From assembly GCA_027943335.1 (NCBI GenBank), contig BSBK01002049.1, positions 620,001 through 684,000 on the forward strand: a stretch of DNA of 64,000 nucleotides, given 5' to 3'. Made by a program: the position numbers and the translations under genes. Each line of letters starts with the position of its first letter. Positions within the stretch are counted from its first letter, which is position 1. This document shows, in pieces, positions 46,732 to 59,007 of this stretch. The notes under the pieces are model-generated. The model was not told the DNA's origin. It was given only the letters and a program-made list of their open reading frames with translations, and made no database searches. Source of the DNA: Chamaecyparis obtusa (Eukaryota; Streptophyta; Pinopsida; Cupressales; Cupressaceae).

Positions 46732-48352
46732 ATATATAGGGGGAATTTGAGATACAATTCCCTAAACAACAACACCTTTCAAAGCTTTGTCCTGAGATCC
46801 ATTGCATGCAATATCATTATTGTGAACATTATCTACCCATGCAATAGCTCTATCTTTATGTTTAGGGATCCTCAACAATTTTGACAATGGAACCTTAACT
46901 ATAATTTGAGACAATACAACCAACATATCAATATGAGAAGAGGGAGGAATCTCAATTTGCATAGCCTTAATATCCTTTTTCTTGTTTGATACATTAGGTG
47001 TATTGGCCACCCTCATTTTTTCACTCTTAGCCATTATGTTAACTGGCCTTTCAATTTCACTAGAAATTCTTTCAACTCCAACTCCCTTAGGCTCACAATT
47101 CTTACCTTTTACATTCTTGAATTTCACCATGTGATCACCTTTTAGTTTATTCTCATTAGGCTCTCTAGAGTTGGTACTCTTTATAAACATTCCTGCAGCC
47201 TTCTCATTTGTATTCCTTGCCACCATGCCTTTAGTTTTCACCTGGGCAATCATTTCTACAATAATCCTATCCATCTCTTCTCTAGAAGGTCCTCTTAAAT
47301 TTATTGGCTCAGAAGAAGAGTTCATGTTACATGTCTTCCTATCAATGTCTTCACTATCAAAAAAAACTTCTTGATGAAAAAGGGCCTAATTATGTCTCTT
47401 CACATTTATATCTACCTCTTCATCAAAATCAGAATCATCTTCATATCCTAAATATAAAGTAGCCATGTTGTATCCAACATCATCTTGATCTTCTTCTTGA
47501 TCTATCTCCTCAATTCCACAATTCTGATTTGCAGCCATAGAGTGTGCAACCACACAATGCTTTGCAAAATGAGGGGGCTGGCATGCAACACACCAAGGTA
47601 TGTCCTCCATGACATTTATTGAAGCCTTTTGTAGAGGTTCATGGACACCTCTGTCATTTTTATTTCTTGCAGTAGGGACAATAGGCTTGTCATCCTTCCA
47701 TTAGGTGTTGTAGGGGTAGTTCTACAATCTATTCTGCTTATTGAAATTTTTGTTGAACTGAGGCCTTTCATTGGTAGCAGCACTAATGTTCCTACTTGTA
47801 GGTGCCTTCAAATCCTTCAATGCATTGAGCACCTTATCCAATTTATCTTCTTCTTGCCTCCTAGCTCCAACATTCTTATCATTTTCTTTTTATACTTCTT
47901 ATCCCCAAACAACTTAGGGTCATCTCTCTTTCCACCCAATTTTCCCGATATCTTCATATTATTCTCAATATTGACAGTAATCCTAAAAGCATCCCTAAGA
48001 GTTATTGGTTCTTTGTCCCTCAACAAATATCCCATCTTTCCATCAAATGCATTGAAGTATGTGGTTAATTAAACATTGTCATCTAACCAAATAACTTGGA
48101 ACAACTTATGCATACCCTTCTGAAATCTCATGTTGAATTCAGCTGCAGTTTCATTCTAATTTTTCCTTATGGTATTGAATTAATTCAACATGAAACTAGC
48201 ATTAGGCCTATCACCATACTACTCTTTAAAACATCTCTCAAAGGAATCCCAAGTATCAATACATTTATCAGGAAGCCTCTTAAACCAATCTCTACCATCC
48301 TCCATTAGAGATTGAACAAACAATTTCATGACTACATCCTCATCCTCATGGT
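46732..48352 (-). pseudogene. gag: GypC gag and gag-protease linker, 5' end deleted
   Basis: The linker (46762-47325) is Lys/Asn-rich. The knuckle, WCVACQPPHFAKHC (CX2CX3HX4C), lies near 47590, with an acidic stretch after it. The part 47817-48350 encodes gag capsid pieces (KEPITLRDAFRITVNIENN and MRFQKGMHKLFQ). The gag is cut at 48353 by LTR sequence, so its N-terminus, leader and primer site are gone. Confidence 0.78.
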
Positions 48353-50214
48353 TTAGGGTTAGGGTTTCAACAACCCAACCAACTAGAAATGGTCAAAAAT
48401 TAATTACAGGGGAAGAAACCCAAGCAACCAGGAGAAGACAAGCCCCAGATTGATCCTTAATCATGAAAATCTCACTGAGAAGGTACTAAGAATCATGAAA
48501 AATCAAATTTGTCATCCCCTTCAGCCACCCACAACATGCCTCGAGCAAAAAACCACACTGTACAGACCTAGCAAACAAACATGACACACCTTGGACCATG
48601 TTGCGATGAAAAATATATCATCTCCCACTTGCACCAGTTTCTTTTGCATTCAATTTTAGTCCTTCTGGTCATAGGAAACCCTCTGCAAATTCAAATTTGA
48701 AAATAAATGGCTACTTTATGGTGCTTGCAGCAAATCAGCAGTTGAAATTTGAATCTCCATCAACTTTAAGTCGTGACCATCCGATCTCTTTATTTCATGG
48801 GCCTTTAGTCTTTAACTCAACTACCACCTTGGGTTTACCTCCTAGCGACTATGTGATAGTGATTTTTCTATTCGTAGAAAGAAAATCTTAACCCACCTTT
48901 AACCTCGCAAATTGGCGACAAAAGGAAACACAAACCTCGGTCCCACATTTAGCAAACTAGCGACAAAAGGTCACCAGCAGTTCGCGAAGAACTTTATAAA
49001 ATAGCTAGAAATTTTAGCGATTCCAGGAATGCTTGTTCGCTGAACTGCTAAAATAATTAGAGAATCACCAATTTATTGTGGGAATGAGTGAAGCCTTCAT
49101 AAATTTTTCAGCCACCAAAACATTGAGAAAATTTTCACCGGGCCTGCATTAGGAAGATCGACGGTCATCCGAAGTTCACATAGGCTTCCAAGATTCTATC
49201 AGATTTCACGCCCACCATTAGATGAAGAATCTTCTCCCTACCTTGAAAACCCTCTAACACAAGAAGAAATAAGTGGCCATCACAAGATCTTAAGCCTCTT
49301 GCAAACTCGATGAGATCATATGCCGTTTGTCAATTCTCTAACAGGATTAGGACCCACTGAAACATCTGAAAGCTTAGGTCCCACTAACAACAAGCCACTG
49401 TGCAAATACATGGATAAATCAAATAGTGCCAACTATGCATACATGTCAACGGACCCACCTAACTACCTTATGAGAATCAATGGCTATCGCTATACCACTG
49501 CACTAAAGGTCGAGCATGTTTCATTAACAATATAACAACATCCACAAGATTAAATCAGACTTTAACCTGCCTAAATGCCAAAAAGACCAGTCCCACTAAT
49601 AAGATTCCACCTCATACTACATGGACCAATAAAAAACCTCCAAATCAAAATACCTGGCAAGTGGACCCGCATGAGAAATAGGCTATGTCATACAAATAAT
49701 CGATGGCCATCTCAAGATCTGATGTGTCTAACACATCACTTGAGAAGATACACTCACCATTAGATGGAGATGGTGTCAAAGCTTGGCCCAGGGAAAATAA
49801 AGGTTGCTAAAACATAGGAAAATATTAAAGCATGACTTAGGGGAAATATTTCGGCAGGGAACTATAGGGCTTAGGAAAAATTAAAACATGGGCGCATAGG
49901 AAATATAAAGGGGACCCTACCAACACATGAAGAACCTAACTGCGTGACATAAAGTGAACCCATTTAAATAGCACATGTAGATAAAAGGTTTTAAGTGGCC
50001 TTAAAAGTTAGCTTGAAATTATAACAAGGCCAGGGTAAAAACAAAGGGTTTTCTATGTAATGGCTAGTTTTTTGAATATTCTGCTTAGGGCTTTAGCCAG
50101 AGACATGAATAAATGACTACAGGGACTAGAAGAAACATGCTAAGGCCATGAAATTTTGTAGGGAAATACCAGATAAAAGATAGAGGACCATGGAAATTCA
50201 TTCAAGTGCTAAAA
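48353..50214 (-). repeat. GypC 5' LTR, truncated
   Basis: It matches 43777-45612 and starts at a TTTAGGGTTAGGGTTT sequence. About 830 bp of the LTR end is missing. The right end reads GCTAAAA in place of GCTAACA. Confidence 0.87.
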
Positions 50215-50219
50215 CTAGG

Positions 50220-50810
50220 TAAATCTCTAGATTGTCTCAAGCCTATCTCTAATGCTTGTAATCTTCCAAGAAGAGTTTCTCTAGTAAACTTTTTAGTACA
50301 AGGTATAACTTGTTCAATCATCTGCACTATTTTCTTAAACATAGGGGTCAGTGTCTTTAAGATCTTCCATATGACTTCATCTTCAATTTTGTTTCCTTCA
50401 CAAGCTTTGATACCTACAACAATCTATAATATCCTAACAATATAACTTTTAATAGATTCATCTTCCATCATTATTGCATCTTCAAATAAACATACCCAAT
50501 TCTATAATCTAACTCTGTTAGCATGTACATCACCTTCAAAAGTAGATTGTAAAGCTAACAAAATTTTATGAGAATTCCTTAGAATTTTTACCTAACTATA
50601 TTCATTCTCTAGAAGAGCTAACAAAAGTGCTTCTCTAGCAAGTATGTTACATGTGAATAGATCTCTTTCCCTATCAGTGAAATCTTCAAGTTTATCCTCT
50701 TCAGTGATAGTCTTATCATTCTTTTTGATCAACCAATATCTTGGTCCTAAACATAGCAAATGTGTCTTCATCTTTTCCTACCAGCTGTCATAGTTAACTC
50801 CATCAAACAT
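50220..50810 (-). pseudogene. gag: CopB gag, N-terminal part
   Basis: The ATG at 50810 begins MFDGVNYDSW, typical of copia gag. FTDRERDLFTCNILAREALL, then MEDESIKSYIVRI and EVIWKILKTLTPMFKKIVQM follow. It is interrupted by GypC at 50214 and resumes at 42942. Five or so stops are present. Confidence 0.85.
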
Positions 50811-50884
50811 AGGGCTTTCTTTTCCTGAAATGACTCACCATAAATCTCCTTAACTTGTTATAATTTTCCTTCGTGGACCTAAAA

Positions 50885-50895
50885 CTCTGATACCA
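50885..50895 (-). promoter_or_regulatory. CopB primer-binding site (initiator Met tRNA)
   Basis: The minus strand reads TGGTATCAGAG, two bases from the LTR. Confidence 0.88.
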
Positions 50896-50897
50896 AT

Positions 50898-51185
50898 TGT
50901 TAGAAAGTAAAGTCCACCAAGATAACTCAAAAGGGGGGTGAATCCATTATCAGATAAAAACAACTTGTAATACCATTATCAAATTTAAACCATGTAACCA
51001 ATATAAATAGAAACCATAGAAAGATAAACATACACAATAAATCAAGATATGTTGACTAGGGAACCTCTTGATCAGAGAGTAAACCCCGATGGGGATGGTA
51101 CCCACAAAATATGTACCAATATAAAAATTCCTTGTGAGAGGATGGACCTTGCTAAGAGTCTATTACATACATTCAATACATATTA
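50898..51185 (-). repeat. CopB 5' LTR, part next to the primer site
   Basis: It matches 32558-32806 of the 3' LTR. It stops at TATTA (51181-51185), which recurs at 62151-62155 after GypE. Confidence 0.9.
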
Positions 51186-53150
51186 TTTGACTAATGTGAG
51201 GTCGACTCGGGATCACATGCAATCAAAGAATGGAATTGAAGCTTGAGATCAATTTGGGATCACAAAACAACCCAGATGTGTGTTTGACAGATGGGAACAC
51301 ATCAGGACATAGATAAGTAGACTGAAAAAGACAAGGCCAACACCTATGAATAGGTAATTCTCAAGTCTCAAATAAGAGATAAGAATCTCAAGCAAGGTTT
51401 CCCCAAGAGAAGCAATCGATAAATTTGATAAAGCTAAATCAAGCAATGAAGTTTGGTAGGTACTGCCCCCTCGTGATCAAAATCAAAATGAGATAGAGGA
51501 GAAATAATAAATTGATAAATTTGATCAAATTGAACTAAACATAAGGTTCTTGACATAAGATGAAAGATAAAAAAAATCATAGAACCAAGGTAGATCAGCA
51601 AGAAAGATTATGCCCCAAGGTTGAATTAGAAGAAAAGAAGTGGGGTGAAAGTGAATGGAAGATAGAAGTTTGGAAGAAATGGAAAGAAATGGAGAGAAGA
51701 AAGAGAATTTGCCTCAAGAAAGAGGATGCATCAAAATCAATCAACTATTTAAGATAGGGAATTTTGATTGAGATCATGAAAGAAGATAAGGAAATGAAGA
51801 TCAAATCGTGACCACAGTTGATTGAAAGTCCACAAGAAAGATGAAGGAAACCCTCTCAAACTCATAATGCAGCCTAAAAGTGCAAATTGAACATGAAGTC
51901 TAAATAATGCAAGCTACATGAAAATGCAAAGGTGTACTTGCATGGGTAACATAGGTTTTTTTGTGTTCATCATTCATTAGAGAATGTAAGAGAACTTATT
52001 TTCATCATTGGGCTATTATTACCAGACATCAGACAATCACACAATCAACACTAGTCACAAACGCAACTATGAAGATATGAATGTGATTAATATCAGATTG
52101 GAATGTGGAAAGATTCTAACATGAGCATCAAAAGACATAAAGGTCAAGATGACTGTAATGTTAGCTTACCCAATTTAATGTAGCAAAACCATGCTCACAT
52201 CAAGGCATAAACGCCAGGATGACCATGAGAATGGTTGTGCAAAAAATAGTCAAGGATGATGCCTTAAATCTCCTAAGTGTGTCAAGGAGACAACAAGAGA
52301 CACTGAAGAGGTTCAAGACAACACCCACAAGCAAAAAGAAAATAAAAACATGCCCCATGCCCCAAGTCTTCTAGTGATGCATCATGTAGAGACTTATTAG
52401 ACAAGGACATTCAACGAAAATCAATAACAGTCAGGACACAAAAAAAAAAAAAATCATGACATATCTCAAGCATTAACTGTTGCATTTAAAAATTTTAAGT
52501 GTGTAAACTGATACTAAGTTCCGAGGATAAGGATCGAATGCTTGCTAGTAGGTAAGATCACATGACCAAACTAGATAAGACCAAACTGATAAGTGTTGAA
52601 AAACACTTGATGTCGGGGGTTGTGTTGAAAAACACAGTTAGGTTGGTGTTGAAAAACACTATTTGCGAGGTTTCCTAAAGAAAATCATATCCAAGAGACC
52701 AAAGCTAACATAGTGATGCCCCCTGGACAAAGACAAAGACCAATTCCAAACCAAGGCAACAAGGACAAGGTATGATGGAGAAAGGCTAAGTGTCGAGGAT
52801 GCATGCTAAGAAATAGGGGTACAAAGGCCTCAAGTAGCACCCATTTCCAAGTTTTCACCACTTGGAAGAATTTTTTCAAGACTTTTTATAATTTTTTCAT
52901 ATTTTTGCTACCAAGGCACCTGTTTCCAGGTTTTCACCAACGCACTTTTTTCTAATTTTTTTGAATTTTTTGAATTTTTTATTTTTTTGGTATTTTTGGA
53001 ATATATAATTTTTTTGAGATACATCAAAGCACCTATTGCTAGGTTTTCACTAAGATGATAATTTTTTCAGGACATTTCTGATTTTTAGAATTTTTTCAGC
53101 ATCATATATGATTTTTTTGGGAAATTTTTCAAGATCAATAAGTATGTACA
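51186..53150 (-). repeat. GypE left terminal region (presumed 3' LTR; no partner in window)
   Basis: Non-coding, 1.96 kb, lying after the integrase end. It holds three GAAA-loop hairpins (52591-52659). It also has three diverged copies of GCACC..TTTCC.GGTTTTCACC at 52839, 52916 and 53029, and long T-rich runs. It ends AAGTATGTACA, next to a purine-rich minus-strand stretch. It could be a 3' LTR from a different element joined by recombination. Confidence 0.5.
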
Positions 53151-54270
53151 AAAGATGCCCCCGGACAGAACGGGCATCAAGGATAGAACTTCTTCAGGTG
53201 AAAAACATTGATAGGCTCAGGGAGCTACTCCCCCTCTTTAGTAGATAGTAAATAAGCACCTGTACCAAAAGCTACTATGATAATGTAGGGTCCAAGCCAA
53301 TGAGGTTCGAATTTGCCCTTTTGTTCTCTATTTTGTTGGTTTTTAGGATTCTGTCGTAGGACAAGATCTCCTACTTAGAATTCTCTAGGGTGAACCTTTT
53401 TGTTGAATGCCTTGGACATCCACTTTTGGTAGACCCTCATATGGTCAAATGATGCTTTACACTTTTCATCTAGAAGTTCCAATTCTTGTAATCTCATGGT
53501 GCGATAGTCTTCATCTGTAACTAGACCTTTGAGAGAGACTCTAAGTGACGGAATCTCAACCTCTAAAGGTAACACTACTTCAGCACTGAATGTGAGGGAA
53601 AAGGAGTAGCCCCAGTTGGAGTACAAATACTCATTCTATAGGCCCACAAGGCTAGGTTTATCTATAGGTGCCAGTCTCTACCATTCTTATGAACTGTTCT
53701 GTGTAAAATCTTGAGAATGGTTTTATTTGAAGCCTCTGCCTGACCATTTCCTTGCGGGAAGTAAATGGAGGACCAATGTTGCTTTATCTTAAATCTTTGG
53801 TAGAGTTGTATAAGATCCTTGTTTTTGAACTGACCCCCATTGTCAGTGATGATCTCAGATGGTACTCCATATCAACAGATGATATGGTTTAAAATGAATA
53901 AAGACATGGTCTTGCCTAAGGCAACAGAAAGTGGAACAACCTCTACCCATTTTGTGAAGTAGTCAGTAGCAGTGATAATGAACTTATGTCCACCTGATGA
54001 GTTGGGATGAATCTGCCCAACAAGGTCAAAGGCCCATCACTGAAATGGCCAGTGAGATATAGAAGGAATTAGCTCCCTACCTAGAGCATGTATCAGGTGT
54101 CCATGTTTCTGACATTTTTCACTAGACTTGGAAAAAGCTACTGCATCTATCTGCATCATAGGCCAATAGTACCCCACCCTAAGCAACCTTTGAGCCATGG
54201 AAAGACCATTAGAATGTCCCCCACATATGCCCTCATGGATGTCAACTAGCACTTGATCGGATTCCTCCTT
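53151..54270 (-). pseudogene. pol: GypE integrase
   Basis: The zinc domain (HEGICGGHSNGLS, CQKHGH) has lost its first Cys (SSEKCQK). The core keeps Asp in the DLVGQIHP region, Asp in IITDNGGQFKN and Glu in GNGQAEASNKTI. The tail has KFEPHWLGPYIIIVAFGTG and INVFHLKKFYP. It is spread over two frames (54037-54252 and 53375-53626 are open), with stops between. Confidence 0.87.
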
Positions 54271-55149
54271 TTATAAGCACGTAAGAAGTGTCCCATCTAG
54301 ACCCCTCCTATACAAATCACCAAAGATGAGGGAATGGTGAGAGGCATTATGGACAAGGTTTCTTCTTTCAGATCGGTTAAATGTGTCGGGGATGATGCCA
54401 TCATGGAGATATGAGTAAATAGCACCATAGTGAGAGGATTCATGATTGACAAGGGTACAAATGATGTGGCTTTCTTGAGAGACATAAATGGGATAACGTA
54501 GCTCTTCCACCAGGAATTCATATCTGGACTCATGTTCCTCTAACTGAAGAAGTGAAGCAAGGGTGTCCATAGCATCAGCTGCTTTGTTCTCAGCCCTAGG
54601 GATTTTTTGAAAAGTGACAAAAGTAAAATACCATCTTAATGAATCAACCATTTTTTTGTAAGGTATCAACTTGTCATCTTTTGTTTGGTATTTCTCATTG
54701 ACTTGATTAATGATCAACTGAGAATCCCCATAGATATGTAGTTCTGTGATATTCCACTCTATAGTCATTTTTAATCCATTTGTTAAAGCCTCATATTCAG
54801 CTATGTTGTTTGTGCATGGGAAGAGTAACTTGTAAGATTTGGGAATAGTGTACCCATGTGGAGAGACAAACAACACACCAGCTCCAGAACCATTTTGCAT
54901 GTAGGAACCATCAAAGAATAGTTTCCAGGATCTCTCAGTCATGTACATAAGATGTTCATCTGGGAAATTGACTTGAATGGGAATATTATCTTGAATTGGG
55001 AAATTAGCCAGTTGATCTACAATAGCCTGGCCTTTGATTGCCTTGCGCTCAATATACTCTATGTCAAATTCAGAAAGATCATCATCCATTCCATTTACCA
55101 AGTCTACCCATGAGAGCAGCTTTACCGAGTACATATTTGAGAGGATCAA
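54271..55149 (-). pseudogene. pol: GypE second (archaeal-like) RNase H
   Basis: A 292-codon open frame. WKLFFDGSYMQNGSGAGVLF, NIAEYEALTNGLKMTIEW, IYGDSQLIINQV and ENKAADAMDTLASLL give all four acidic positions. It sits between the ordinary RNase H and integrase, the place known for Tat elements. The last 90 residues are a linker into integrase. Confidence 0.9.
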
Positions 55150-55890
55150 TTTTTTCTATGAGGTGTATGGTGTGCGTAAGCATATAGTGTCACAATTTTT
55201 GAGAAGCAAACACTACTACAAGGCAAGCTTTTTCAATACTAGTATAATTGACCTCATAAGCAACAAGAGTGTGGCTAATATAATATATGGCCCTTTCTTT
55301 CCCTTGTTCATCTAATTGAGCCAACAATGCCCCTAGTGAAGATTTAGTAGCTGAGACATACAAAATGAGGGGTTTTCCTAGAATGGGAGGCATTAAAATG
55401 GGAGGACTTGCCAAGTATTCCTTAATTTGATCCATGCTCTTTGGCAATCCTCATTCCAGACACATGGAACACCTTTATGCAAGTTTTTGTTAAAGGGTTG
55501 TGCTCTATTTGCCAATTGTGAAATAAACCTCCTTATGGATTGAAGGCGTGCTTTAAGACTCCTCATTTGACTGATATTTTTGGGAGGTGGCATGTCTATG
55601 ATGGCTTGGACCTTTTCAAGGTCCACTTCTATCCCTTTGGCTGAAATGATGAATCCCAACAATATTCCAGAAGTAACACTGAATGCACACTTTTTTGGGT
55701 TTAATCTTATTTGAAATTGTTCCATGTGATCTAGAATTACTTCTAAATCAGCTAGATTTCTTCCTCTTTTCTTAGACTTAGCGAGGGTGTCATCCACATA
55801 ATCTTCCATATTCTTATGCATCATGTCATGGAAGATGGTTGTCATAGCTCTTTGATAAGTAGCTCTTGCATTTTTCAATCCAAAGGGCAT
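55150..55890 (-). pseudogene. pol: GypE reverse transcriptase C-terminus and RNase H
   Basis: MPFGLKNARATYQRAMTTIF, the catalytic YVDDTLAKS, GFIISAKGIEVDLEKVQAI and CVWNEDCQRAW lie in 55393-55890. RNase H (LILYVSATKSSLGALLAQLD) follows in another frame (55190-55447) and runs to HTLVAYEVNYTSIEKACLVV. A frameshift near 55440 separates them. Confidence 0.9.
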
Positions 55891-56594
55891 GACATTCCAA
55901 TAATAAGTACCCCATGCGCATGTGAATGCAGTCTTTTCCTGATCCTCAGGAGCAATCTTGATCTGATTATACCCAAAAAACCATCCATCAAGGAATAGAT
56001 CTCATAGCCCGCCATCATGTCCACTATCATTTCTATGATAGGAAGTGGAAAATCATCCTTTGGGCATGCTTTGTTAAGATCTCTAAAATCTGTGAAGATT
56101 CGGATGGATTTATCATTTTTGGAAATAGGTACAATGTTGGAAATCCAATTGGCATAGTCTATAGCTCTAATGAATCTTGCACCAAGGAGCTTTTCTAATT
56201 CATCTTTCACTAGAAGAGCTATATGAGGGTGCATTTTTCTCAACTTTTGTTTGACTGGTTTGACACCTAGAGCTATGGACAAATGATGCATAATGAGATT
56301 AGTGTCCAACCTTGGCATGTCTGAATATGTCCATGCAAAATTAATTTTCTTCTTTTGGAGGAACTTAGTGTAGGCTTTCTTTTCTTGAGGTGATAAAGAT
56401 TTAGCCAAGTGTACAATTTTTGGAGCCTCTTCTATGCCCAAATTAACATCTTTTTTAGGTTCAACCAATACTGATGATCTATCCTGAAAATAGCTTGGGA
56501 GACTATCAAGTACCTCATCCATAGGTGCCTCAAAGAGGTTTTCACCCTTGGATATGTCTTTTATTTTTACCTTTTTTGGTTCTGACACCGCCAC
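55875..56594 (-). pseudogene. pol: GypE reverse transcriptase N-terminus
   Basis: FAWTYSDMPRLDTNLIMHHL, WISNIVPISKNDKSIRIFTD and DDFPLPIIEMIVDMMAGYEI. The frame shifts near 55975, just after SLMDGFLG, and the domain goes on at 55890 in the next frame. Confidence 0.9.
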
Positions 56595-57753
56595 ACAGTG
56601 GTTTTCACCATTAGAACTCTTATTCTTTTTTTCTTTTCTTTTTAATCTTGTGACTAAGGTACTTGATGTCAGGTTCTGTCATACTAGTAGCTGGTTCACT
56701 GGTGGAAGAGACTACAGGTTCAATGGCATTTAGATAGTAGGTGATCTCATAGTCAGTGTGAAATGTCAAGAGTTGAGGCTCTTGATAACGTTGAGACCAA
56801 TCAATAAGGTTGGGGTCAATAAGTGGTAGGTTAATGACTGGTTCAAGATTAAGGATATAGGTGATGTCATCTCTAGTGACTATAGAATTAGAGTCTGTCA
56901 AGCATCCCTCTAAGGTGTCTAAATTAGAATTTACCCTATCGAGCGAAGAATCATCTACTAATGCGACATGTGGGTTCCAATCTTCTAATCTGACACATGA
57001 CTCATTAGCTACATTTGGTTGAGAACTATAAGCATGGACAACATCCATATCCAAGTCAACTTTTGCATCTGAGAGTGAATCCCATTCAAACTCATGAGAG
57101 TCTATTTCTAAATTATTGTTGGGGCCTTGTGATGTAGAAGCCTCAAGATTTGGAAGAGTTTCCTCTCCTCTAGCAATTTTCTCAATCACAAAATTATTTG
57201 AATTATCACCATCCATTGCAGCTGGGATGGAGACACTATCCATAGTCAATATTGCATTCATATAGTCACTATCTATCACCACTAGGATAGGAGGACTGTC
57301 AATTGTTAAATCTCTAGAATCTCCCCAAAGGAGATTTGTTGAAGGTACCCAATCATCTATCATGTCTTGTTGATTTGTCAAATCTGGTACATATTCTGTG
57401 TCATCTTCACTATCCTGCCTATCAGGAATGGGGACAGTGCACTTGTTATTCTTCATAAAGCCTAGGCCAACCGGTTTCTTAGATTTACATACAAAAAGAT
57501 CATGATTAAGTGGTTCGGCTCTAGCATCTAACCTATGACTAAGAGGGCCATATCCTGGATAACCCATCTTCTTGACAAAAGTATATCCTCTCCCATAGGA
57601 CTTAGGAGAGGGGGAGAAATTTTCATTGTGCTGGTACTTCTCCTCTTTGTATATCCAATCTTGAATAGCTACTTCCTCTTTTTCATCTTGTATTGGTATT
57701 GAGGATTCCATAAACTTGTCAAATAGTGTCATTGTCGAAGAAGATGGTTTCAT
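56595..57753 (-). pseudogene. GypE spacer between protease and reverse transcriptase
   Basis: An open frame of 377 codons from 57753 to 56620, rich in Asp, Glu, Ser and Asn. It includes GRGYTFVKKMGYPGYGPLSH, PVGLGFMKNNKCTVP, EWDSLSDAKVDLDMDVVHAY and a basic end (HKIKKKRKKE). The first part resembles the conserved G-patch-like stretch seen after protease in plant gypsy polyproteins; the rest has no domain that I recognise. It is the longest undamaged frame in GypE. Confidence 0.65.
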
Positions 57754-59007
57754 CTCCTATGAAGGTTTTCCATAGGACCTAGGGGAAATAGGCATCTTTG
57801 CAAAAGAGTCAAGTTGATACCCCCCCATGCCAAGGTCTATTGATTTAAACTTGTCTTGACAGTCTGCTAAAGTTGCTTGATAATCCTCTACTTCTCGATT
57901 AAGAGGGACATGAACATTAGCTGAAACTGAATTAATTGATAAAGTGTTATCCCCTGGTATGCAAATTTCTACTCCATTGTAGGGGAACTTAACACACTAG
58001 TGGTAGGTAGATGGCACTACCTACATGTCATGAATCCATGGTCTACCCAATAAGATGTTGTATGCAAGGGGTCTAGTATCAACAATTTGGAACAAGATAT
58101 CTTTTTCAACTGGGCCAATCCTAACAGGAAGGATAGCCAACCCCTTAGAACTTCATTCTGCCTCATCATAGGCTTATATAGTGATCTTCTTTTTAGTGTC
58201 GATCACTTCCTCTGAATAGCCCAAAGTTTTTAACAAACTTAAAGTAAAAATATTTAGCCCAACACCCCCATCTATCAACACGCGCCTGACATAGGTTTTA
58301 TGAATCATTACTTCAATGTGAAGGGCAAGATTGTGTGGATGGATTAGGGATTTGTCATCATCTTCCAAGAAAGAGAGGTAATGTGGGCTAGTAATGTGAT
58401 TCACCATGCCTTGGAATTGATCTATATCAATGTTGTTGGGGACATTTGCTATGCACAAAGCATCCTCAAGGATCTATTTATGTCTAGGGGACAACTCTAG
58501 AAGCTTCAAGATTAATATTTGCGCTGGAGTTTTCTGTAACTGATCTACAAGATTGTAGTTTGGTTTGGGAGTAGTGGTGGACTTGGTGACATTCTTGGAT
58601 GCCACTTGCTTGGGTTTGTTGGATGGACCTGAACTAGGACCTCTAAGAACAATAGGTCTTTGACTCCTGGTAACAGCATTAAGGGCTTGAGAAGATAACC
58701 TAGAATGAGGACCTCTCAGCACCACAAGTGGTTCTTTTCCAAACATAGGGGGAGAGTCATAACCATGTGGGTCCTTACTCCTCATCATATTAACACTTGG
58801 ATCCACAAATTCAAGCATGTTTACCACATTTTCTACCACTGTGTAAGTGTAGTTGATTGCAACCTTGCCATCCTTTGGTTTAGAGGTTTCCCCCTTGTCA
58901 TACTTAGGCAATGGCTCTTTAAATGCTTTGTGATCAGCATTGGTGTTCAGTCCATCCACCTTAAGCTTTCCATTCTCAATGAGATCTTGGATAATGTGCT
59001 TGAGTTT
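57754..59007 (-). pseudogene. pol: GypE protease and preceding linker
   Basis: RRVLIDGGVGLNIFTLSLL holds the active-site loop, as DGG and not DSG or DTG. YNILLGRPWIHDM follows near 58030. The linker 58474-58959 contains two copies of VLRGP (VVLRGPHSRL, IVLRGPSSGP). TAA, TAG and similar stops near 58460, 58170 and 57754 break the frame. Confidence 0.82.

Larger units (their letters stand above)
42948..50214 (-). mobile_element. GypC: internally deleted Ty3/gypsy element in CopB gag
   Basis: CTAGG flanks both ends (42943-42947 and 50215-50219). The left LTR is 2.67 kb; the right one keeps only the last 1.86 kb in plus-strand view. The interior holds gag pieces, protease, the start of an upstream RNase H and an integrase tail; reverse transcriptase and most of integrase are deleted. 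LTR sequence and the zinc-knuckle type relate it to GypA. Confidence 0.88.

Noticed and set aside
52591..52659. Three GTGTTGAAAAACAC copies as a CRISPR array
   Set aside because: The genome is plainly plant, there are only three short copies with 10-12 base gaps, and no cas-like gene.
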